This document shows positions 5,065 to 9,418 of a stretch of 9,418 nucleotides of DNA, in pieces. The position numbers were made by a program, and so were the translations under genes. The first letter of the stretch is position 1. Every line of letters starts with the position of its first letter. The notes beneath the pieces are model-generated. The model had not been told where the DNA came from. It saw only the letters and a list, made by a program, of their open reading frames with translations, and ran no database searches. The DNA comes from Candidatus Dormiibacterota bacterium (GTDB taxonomy: Bacteria; Chloroflexota; Dormibacteria; Dormibacterales; Dormibacteraceae). Location of the stretch: assembly GCA_003151665.1 (NCBI GenBank), contig PLYD01000082.1, positions 1 through 9,418 on the forward strand, given 5' to 3'.

Positions 5065-6768
5065 ATGATCCTGCGCCGGCTCTATCTGTACCTGGTCAGC
5101 GCCGCCGCCCTGGGCACGCTGGCGGCCGGCTTGTCCGCGCTTGGATTCAACGTTCTCCTGTTCGTTTTCAACGACCCCAATGCCGACGCAGGCAGGGGCG
5201 CCCTCGCCGGTGCCACCGCGGCGACGGTGGTCGGGCTGGTGGTGTGGGGCGTGCATTTCTGGTTCGCGCGCCGCTACGCGCACAGGGACCCCGCGGAGCG
5301 AGCCTCGGCCATACGCCGCCTGTACATCTACTGGGCTTGCCTCGTAATGTCCGTCGGCGCTGCCATTGCGCTGGATACCGCGATATCCAATTACCTGCAC
5401 CCCATCTTCGATTGCCCCGCGGTCAGCAACCCGAACGAGAATGTGTTCACGCCGTTCGTATGCGGAGCGAATGCCAGTCTTCTCCCCACGGCCCAAGCAG
5501 CCTGGATTGCCGTGGTCCTCGGGGCCTTTTGGGCTCTGCACTATCGAATCGCCGTGCGCGACCGGGCCGCGGTCGGCGAGCAGGGGCGATCGGACTCGCT
5601 GCGCCGCTGGTACATGTACCCAGCGCTCCTGGTGGGCTTGCTGATGATGCTGTCGGGCGCCACCAGCCTGCTGATTCTCGTTTGGCTTCGGCTGATGAAC
5701 AGCTCGCTCGGGACGGACCAGGGCCGATACATCGGTGACGCGATCGGGTTGCTGGCGGGCGGCGCCGTCCTTTGGGGATTCCATGGGCGCGTGCTGGCTC
5801 AGAGGTACCTCGAAGACGATCGCAAGTCAACGCTGCGCGCCCTCGAGGGCTTCATCGCAGTCGCCGTCTGCATGGTATTCGCCCTGATCGGAGCCGCGCA
5901 GATCCTCTACTACGCCCTCGCGCGATTGCTCGGGGTCAGCAACCCGGGCAACGTTGGCAACGACGTTGTCGCCGCCATGGCGGCGCCTGTTTCGGTCCTG
6001 GTCGTGTACGGCGCCGCGTGGTTCCTACTGCGCCGGCGCCTTGCGCGCGACACCGGCTCGCACGAGGTCGACCGCCAGGCCGGGGTGCGCCGTCTGTACA
6101 CGAACCTCGCTGCCCTCGTGTCGATGGCAGCGCTGGGAACTGGTGCGGCAGGCGTCCTGTGGAACCTCGCCGAGCAGATCGAGGCCCCGCTCATCGGAGT
6201 GACGGCTACCGACTGGAGGGACCCGATCAGTTTCTGGGCGACCCTGTTCGTCGTCGGCGTAGTGGTGTGGTTGGCGCATTGGCGGTACGCACCATGGCCG
6301 GGTGACCGGCAGTCGCTGAGCCGGCGCCTGTACGTATGGGCGGCGTTGCTCGTCACCGTGCTCGCGGTGCTCGGGTCCGGCATCGGAATCTTGAACGTCG
6401 TGCTTCAACAGGTGTTCAGCGCAACGCCTCGACTCAGCAGTACTTCCAATCTCGACTTCGGACACTACCTCGCCGTCCTGGTGGTCGCGGTGCTTATCGG
6501 TGTTTATCACTGGCGCGTGCTGAGGGCTGACGCAGCGGCGCGGCCCGCGAAACATGAGGTCGAACCGGCACGGGTGGTCGTCGGGACACAGGCAGTTGAT
6601 TCGACGATCGCGATAACGCCGACCACATCGACCTCAGCCTCCTCGGTCCCACACGGCAAGCGATACGTGCTGTCAGTGATGGATGCCAGCGAGGACGACG
6701 TGCACCAGGCATTGTCTAACCTGCCCCCCGCAGCCAGCTACCGGCTGATCCCGGAATCGGAGTCCTGA
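5065..6768 (+). CDS. DUF5671 multi-pass membrane protein with six repeat units
   Basis: This 567-residue membrane protein has no assigned function. It is built of about six copies of one unit of roughly 80 residues. Each unit opens with an RRLY-type helix start and closes with a second helix ending W-x-x-H or similar. The pairs are RRLY4/WGVH61, RRLY84/WALH156, RRWY180/WGFH237, a worn unit at about 255-319 (YGAAW), RRLY342/WLAH402 and RRLY420/VYHW480. That predicts about 12 helices. The RRLYxY opening is what I know from DUF5671. Cys117 and Cys133 lie in the longer loop of unit 2 and could form a disulfide. After the last helix comes a Thr/Ser-rich linker (about 505-529) and a short soluble tail, RYVLSVMDASEDDVHQAL onward. 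The start ATG has a -10 box 7 nt upstream. A nitroreductase gene follows after 3 nt, so they are probably cotranscribed. Confidence 0.8.
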   Translation: MILRRLYLYLVSAAALGTLAAGLSALGFNVLLFVFNDPNADAGRGALAGATAATVVGLVVWGVHFWFARRYAHRDPAERASAIRRLYIYWACLVMSVGAAIALDTAISNYLHPIFDCPAVSNPNENVFTPFVCGANASLLPTAQAAWIAVVLGAFWALHYRIAVRDRAAVGEQGRSDSLRRWYMYPALLVGLLMMLSGATSLLILVWLRLMNSSLGTDQGRYIGDAIGLLAGGAVLWGFHGRVLAQRYLEDDRKSTLRALEGFIAVAVCMVFALIGAAQILYYALARLLGVSNPGNVGNDVVAAMAAPVSVLVVYGAAWFLLRRRLARDTGSHEVDRQAGVRRLYTNLAALVSMAALGTGAAGVLWNLAEQIEAPLIGVTATDWRDPISFWATLFVVGVVVWLAHWRYAPWPGDRQSLSRRLYVWAALLVTVLAVLGSGIGILNVVLQQVFSATPRLSSTSNLDFGHYLAVLVVAVLIGVYHWRVLRADAAARPAKHEVEPARVVVGTQAVDSTIAITPTTSTSASSVPHGKRYVLSVMDASEDDVHQALSNLPPAASYRLIPESES

Positions 6769-6771
6769 CCC

Positions 6772-7407
6772 ATGGACGCACAGACAGTCCTCACCACCAC
6801 CCGCTCGGTCCGCAAGCGGCTCGACTTTGACCGGCTCGTCCCGCGCAAGTTGCTTCTCGAATGTCTCGAGGTTGCGGTCCAGGCCCCGACTGGCTCCAAC
6901 AGCCAGGGTTGGCAGTTCGTTTTCGTCACCGACGCCGACAAGAAGCAGGTCATCGGCGAGCTGTATCGAAAGTCGTGGTACGCGTACGCGGCGAGTGGCG
7001 GCCAGAGGTATGCGAAGGACGACCCGCGACGCGAACAGCTGCCTCGCGTGGCCTCGTCAGCGCAGTACCTTGCCGACCGCATGCACGAGGTGCCGGTCAT
7101 GGTCCTCCCTTGCATCGAGGGCCGCGTCGATCGTCCCGGGGTCTCCAACATGGAGATGGCAGGTCTCTACGGTTCTGTTCTTCCGGCTGCTTGGAGCTTC
7201 ATGCTCGCCGCTCGTGATCGTGGCGTCGTCGGATCCTGGACGACCCTTCATCTCAGATATGAGCGCGAGGTGGCCGAGCTGCTGGGCATTCCGTATGAGC
7301 GGTATACGCAGACTGCGCTGCTTGCGATGGGGTTCAGCACCGGCGGTGAGTTCAAGCCGGCGCAGCGAATTCCGCTGGATGGCATCGTCCACTGGGAGAA
7401 GTGGTAG
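6772..7407 (+). CDS. Nitroreductase-family FMN-dependent oxidoreductase
   Basis: This 211-residue protein of the nitroreductase fold should act as a homodimer binding FMN and using NAD(P)H to reduce a small substrate, which is unknown. The N-terminal TTTRSVRKRL (Arg11, Ser12, Arg14) is the usual phosphate-binding R-S-x-R segment. APTGSNSQGWQF (38-49) is the second FMN-contacting motif, and the region GVVGSWTT (151-158) fits the later flavin contact. The length is normal for the compact family, and no lid insertion or extra domain is seen. The ATG is preceded by GGAG (6759-6762) at 9 nt. It lies 3 nt after the DUF5671 gene and overlaps the following DUF1684 gene by 7 nt, so it sits in the middle of an operon. 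Small flavoproteins of this type can reduce nitro compounds, quinones or enones, and the sequence does not discriminate. Confidence 0.88.
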   Translation: MDAQTVLTTTRSVRKRLDFDRLVPRKLLLECLEVAVQAPTGSNSQGWQFVFVTDADKKQVIGELYRKSWYAYAASGGQRYAKDDPRREQLPRVASSAQYLADRMHEVPVMVLPCIEGRVDRPGVSNMEMAGLYGSVLPAAWSFMLAARDRGVVGSWTTLHLRYEREVAELLGIPYERYTQTALLAMGFSTGGEFKPAQRIPLDGIVHWEKW

Positions 7408-8063
7408 CGCAGGCGCTGCTCGACCTGGTCGATTGGCGCCGGCGAGTCGGCGACCTGTACCGCGTACGCGGCACGGATGCGCTCCAGCAATTCAGGCGAG
7501 GACGCGATGCGCTTTTCACGTCTCACCCTCAGTCGCCAATCGAGCCGGACGAACGCGCCGCTTTCAAAGGCCTGAGTTATTTTTCACAGGACCCGGAGTA
7601 CCGCGTCCAGGCGCGAGTCGAGGACGGCGACGGGAGCGAGTTGCTCATCGACACCGGCGGCGACGACGGGGCCGTGCGATACCGGCGCGCGGCTACGCTG
7701 GTATTCGAGCTGGGTGGTGAGGCCTGCCGCTTGACCGTCCTCAGCCTGGTGCAATACGCAGGCGGTTTGTTCGTGCCTTTCCGCGACGCGACCTCAGGTC
7801 GTGAGACATATGGTGGAGGGCGCTACCTGTTCGACACCGCCAAGGACACCGATGGCCTGGCGCTGGAGATCACGCCTGGCTCGCCGGAGGTCGTGATCGA
7901 TTTCAACTACGCATATAACGCCTCCTGCGCCTACAGCCCGCGATGGGCTTGCCCTCTTGCCCCGCCCGAGAACTACCTCAAGGTGCCAGTGAGGGCCGGC
8001 GAACATGTGTATAAGGCTCTGGTCGTAACCGACCAGGAGCGTGGGGCGTTGCCACCGACATGA
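7401..8063 (+). CDS. DUF1684 family protein
   Basis: This 220-residue soluble protein has the DUF1684 signature: an N-terminal LVDWRRRVGDLY helix, RDALFTSHPQSP, the GGGRYLFDTAKDTDG motif (138-152), and the hallmark C-terminal block DFNYAYNASCAYSPRWACPL with Cys176 and Cys184, followed by APPEN. The function of the family is unknown. The conserved Cys, Arg and Tyr residues suggest a binding or catalytic pocket. There is no signal peptide or membrane segment. The GTG at 7401 overlaps the end of the nitroreductase gene by 7 nt, and GGGAG (7394-7398) lies just upstream, slightly closer than usual. The start fits the family because the DWRRRV helix follows directly. The stop overlaps the next start as ATGA. 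Confidence 0.88.
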   Translation: MVAQALLDLVDWRRRVGDLYRVRGTDALQQFRRGRDALFTSHPQSPIEPDERAAFKGLSYFSQDPEYRVQARVEDGDGSELLIDTGGDDGAVRYRRAATLVFELGGEACRLTVLSLVQYAGGLFVPFRDATSGRETYGGGRYLFDTAKDTDGLALEITPGSPEVVIDFNYAYNASCAYSPRWACPLAPPENYLKVPVRAGEHVYKALVVTDQERGALPPT

Positions 8064-8257
8064 AGCTCGGAACCGTCATCTGGGTTGCTGTCGGGCTCGT
8101 GATCCTGCTATACGGCACCGTCGCTGTGTTCGAGGCCTTCGATAAAGTCTCGCACTCGAACAGCGACACGATCCGGCCGTTCGTCATCACGATGGGCCCT
8201 GTCTGGGCCCTGGCGATCGCCGCAACCGCGGTGTTGCTTAGAAAGCGGAGCAGCTGA
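8060..8257 (+). CDS. Small membrane protein with two predicted helices
   Basis: This 65-residue protein has two hydrophobic stretches (about 4-26 and 43-60) separated by a polar loop (FDKVSHSNSDTIRPF). It ends in LLRKRSS, so both ends are probably cytoplasmic. I do not recognise a family. The ATG overlaps the DUF1684 stop by 4 nt (ATGA), which strongly suggests coupled translation as the last gene of the 5065-8257 operon. The tight coupling argues that it is real despite its size. Confidence 0.65.
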   Translation: MKLGTVIWVAVGLVILLYGTVAVFEAFDKVSHSNSDTIRPFVITMGPVWALAIAATAVLLRKRSS

Positions 8258-8304
8258 GGATCCCACCGCGGCTGCTAAACAACCATCGCGGCGCGGGGCC
8301 CATA

Positions 8305-8312
8305 GATAGAAT
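8305..8312 (+). promoter_or_regulatory. Putative lysR -10 box (GATAGAAT)
   Basis: GATAGAAT ends 14 nt before the ATG at 8327, giving a predicted leader of about 7 nt. It is identical to the box before the zinc-ribbon gene on the minus strand. No good -35 hexamer is seen at the right spacing. A GC-rich segment containing GGGGCCC (8296-8302) lies immediately upstream. Confidence 0.45.
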
Positions 8313-8326
8313 TTGGGTTCACCGCG

Positions 8327-9250
8327 ATGTCCATAGACGAATCTAGTAACGGCAAGGCTCGAGGCATCCAGCTCGTCCAGATCGAGGGCTTCCTCGAGGT
8401 GGCGCGCCGGGGCAGCGTCAGCCGTGCCGCCGAGGCCCTCTTCGTCACTCAGCCCACGCTGACCGCACGCCTCCATGGGCTCGAGCGCGAACTGGGCGCA
8501 CCGTTGTTCGTCCGCACCCCACACGGCATGCGGCTGACCGATGCGGGCCGCGCCATGGTGCCGTTCGCGGAGCGCGCCCTGCGGGCGCTGGGTGACGGCC
8601 GCGACGTCCTCGAGCAGGTGAGGACGGCGTCCGCCGGGCACCTCATGATCGGGGCGGCCCCCGCGGTCAGCACCTACATCCTGCCCGAGCTCCTCGAGAA
8701 GTTCGTCGCGGACCATCCGCGGGTCGAGGTGTCGGTGCGAACGGGGCACTCTGAGGACATCGTCGATCTAGTGCTCAGCGACGAGGTGCAGATCGGGCTG
8801 GGTCGTGCGATCAGGCATCCCGACCTCGAGATGCGCCAGTTCCACACCGAGGAGCTCGTGCTCGTCTGCGCGCCCGGCCACTCGTTTGCGAAGCGCCGCA
8901 GCGTGGCCATGGAGGAGGTGGCGGCCGAGAGGATGATCATGTTCGACCTCACGTCGAGCTACTACGAGATCACCCAGGCGGCCTTTCTGGCTGCCGGGGT
9001 GAAGCCGCGGGGCTTGATGGAGCTGGATTCGATAGAGGCGGCCAAGAAGATGGTCGAGAGGGGGCTTGGGGTCGCGCTCCTGCCGCGCTCCGCCGTGGCG
9101 CGGGAGGTGGAAACGAAGGCGCTCCGCAGGGTCAACATGAAGGACGCGCCCCCGATGTACCAATCGATCGTGGCTTATCGCCGCCTCGACTCGGGCAAGG
9201 CGGAAGGCATAGTGGCGGCGTTCCTGGAGCTGCTGACGGCTAATACCTGA
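8327..9250 (+). CDS. LysR-family transcriptional regulator
   Basis: This 307-residue regulator is of normal LysR length. Residues about 15-75 form the winged helix-turn-helix, with the classic string SVSRAAEALFVTQPTLTARL followed by LERELGAPLFVR and LTDAGR. A linker helix (about 78-100) leads to the type 2 periplasmic-binding-protein effector domain (about 104-300), which should bind a small-molecule inducer and mediate tetramerisation. DSIEAAKKMVERGLGVALLP (234-253) is the usual second-subdomain motif. The specific ligand cannot be read from sequence. No divergent partner gene is present. The neighbours are the preceding operon and, 74 nt downstream, the cysteine-rich peptide gene, so its target is uncertain. 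The ATG follows a -10 box and no Shine-Dalgarno is visible. Confidence 0.95.
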   Translation: MSIDESSNGKARGIQLVQIEGFLEVARRGSVSRAAEALFVTQPTLTARLHGLERELGAPLFVRTPHGMRLTDAGRAMVPFAERALRALGDGRDVLEQVRTASAGHLMIGAAPAVSTYILPELLEKFVADHPRVEVSVRTGHSEDIVDLVLSDEVQIGLGRAIRHPDLEMRQFHTEELVLVCAPGHSFAKRRSVAMEEVAAERMIMFDLTSSYYEITQAAFLAAGVKPRGLMELDSIEAAKKMVERGLGVALLPRSAVAREVETKALRRVNMKDAPPMYQSIVAYRRLDSGKAEGIVAAFLELLTANT

Positions 9251-9274
9251 TATTGCCGTTCCCTATCGCCGACA

Positions 9275-9292
9275 TCTAATCAATTGATTGGA
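9275..9292. promoter_or_regulatory. Operator-like palindrome upstream of the cysteine-rich peptide
   Basis: TCTAATCAATTGATTGGA is an 18-bp palindrome with one mismatched pair (9277/9290) and a perfect 12-bp core AATCAATTGATT. It is AT-rich in a GC-rich genome. It overlaps the likely -35 (TTGGAC, 9288-9293) of the next gene, where a bound repressor would block transcription. TCAA/TTGA half-sites are common in ArsR/SmtB-type operators; assigning that family here is inference. Confidence 0.5.
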
Positions 9293-9324
9293 CGAATATC
9301 ACCGCTCGCCCTAACCTCGGCGTT
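9288..9324 (+). promoter_or_regulatory. Putative leaderless promoter of the cysteine-rich peptide gene
   Basis: TTGGAC (9288-9293) is a weak -35. After an 18-bp spacer comes TAACCT (9312-9317), a TANNNT -10 box. Seven bases then lead to the ATG at 9325, so the transcript would begin at the start codon. There is no Shine-Dalgarno. Confidence 0.45.
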
Positions 9325-9418
9325 ATGCATTACATGGAACAGACCACCGACCTCGAAACCGAGACTTCGACCAACGAGTGCGAATGCCCCGAACCCTGTA
9401 ACTGCGACCACGAGAACG
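9325..9418 (+). CDS. Cysteine-rich, metallothionein-like small protein, N-terminal part (runs off right edge)
   Basis: The frame opens MHYMEQTTDL and after 31 codons reaches the end of the window still open. After an acidic, Thr-rich leader come four Cys in nine residues: CECPEPCNC (Cys19, Cys21, Cys25, Cys27), followed by Asp-His. Bacterial metallothioneins such as cyanobacterial SmtA have a very similar CxCx2CxC cluster (CACEPCLC), here with one extra residue. That suggests a protein that binds Zn, Cd or Cu through thiolates, but the C-terminal half needed to confirm it is missing. Another possibility is a small uncharacterised Cys-rich peptide. The ATG at 9325 has a leaderless-type -10 box. 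A second in-frame ATG lies at 9334. The palindrome at 9275-9292 suggests repression relieved by a signal, plausibly metal. Confidence 0.6.
   Translation, partial: MHYMEQTTDLETETSTNECECPEPCNCDHEN

Noticed and set aside
6827..7720. 297-codon plus-strand frame across nitroreductase and DUF1684 genes
   Set aside because: It is an Arg/Ser-rich alternate-frame translation, while the two real genes in the other frames have clear family motifs.
8258..8326. CCGCG/CGCGG pairing between the 65-residue gene and lysR as a terminator
   Set aside because: The arms are 5 bp and 16 nt apart in GC-rich DNA, with no T run.
9238..9257. GGCTAATA ... TATTGCC stem over the lysR stop codon as a terminator
   Set aside because: It is a bulged, AT-rich stem without a T tract. 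It could be chance, and the support is too weak to list.
1..9418. Mobile element, CRISPR array, tRNA or rRNA
   Set aside because: No direct-repeat arrays, transposase motifs, terminal inverted repeats or tRNA cloverleaf segments were seen. Gene content and composition look uniform.

Overview
The window is a high-GC chromosomal stretch from a bacterium with an A-type aa3 cytochrome c oxidase. The oxidase has a lipoprotein CuA subunit. Other clues are a MarP-like membrane serine protease, DUF1684 and DUF5671 proteins, frequent GTG starts, and several promoters whose -10 box sits 6-7 nt from the start codon, which suggests leaderless mRNAs. This points to the Actinomycetota / Chloroflexota / Dormibacterota part of the tree. 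The exact phylum is an inference from family content, not something the sequence proves. There are no rRNA or tRNA genes, insertion sequences or CRISPR arrays, and the region reads as ordinary chromosome.

Layout. (1) Positions 1-3450 hold a divergent respiratory locus. On the minus strand, a zinc-ribbon/subunit-IV-like membrane protein overlaps by 1 nt the start of cytochrome c oxidase subunit III, which runs off the left edge. On the plus strand are coxB (subunit II), coxA (subunit I) and a 59-residue one-helix protein 4 nt after coxA. The 93-bp gap between the two arms carries both promoters and a 7-bp-arm inverted repeat. (2) Positions about 3497-4681 encode a CvpA-plus-trypsin protease with a complete catalytic triad and the MarP-type cysteine pair. 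Its start codon is unclear. (3) Positions 4680-4876 are a non-coding, hairpin-rich segment between convergent genes. (4) Positions 4877-5038 (minus) encode a 53-residue Trm112-family protein. It is divergent, across only 26 bp, from (5) a tightly packed plus-strand operon at 5065-8257: a six-repeat DUF5671 membrane protein, a nitroreductase-family flavoprotein, a DUF1684 protein and a two-helix small protein. (6) A LysR-type regulator lies at 8327-9250. (7) At the right edge (9325 on) a cysteine-rich acidic peptide begins. Its CxCx3CxC cluster resembles bacterial metallothioneins. It has a good -10 box and an 18-bp imperfect palindrome over the likely -35.

How they work together. The cox genes build a terminal oxidase that takes electrons from cytochrome c and pumps protons. 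The split into I/II and III/IV arms implies coordinated control from the shared intergenic region. The protease is probably a periplasm-facing stress enzyme. The DUF5671-nitroreductase-DUF1684 unit looks like one transcript of unknown purpose. The strongest leads are the metallothionein-like gene with its operator-like palindrome, the possible ATT start of the protease, the sixfold repeat of the DUF5671 protein, and the recurring leaderless promoter layout.
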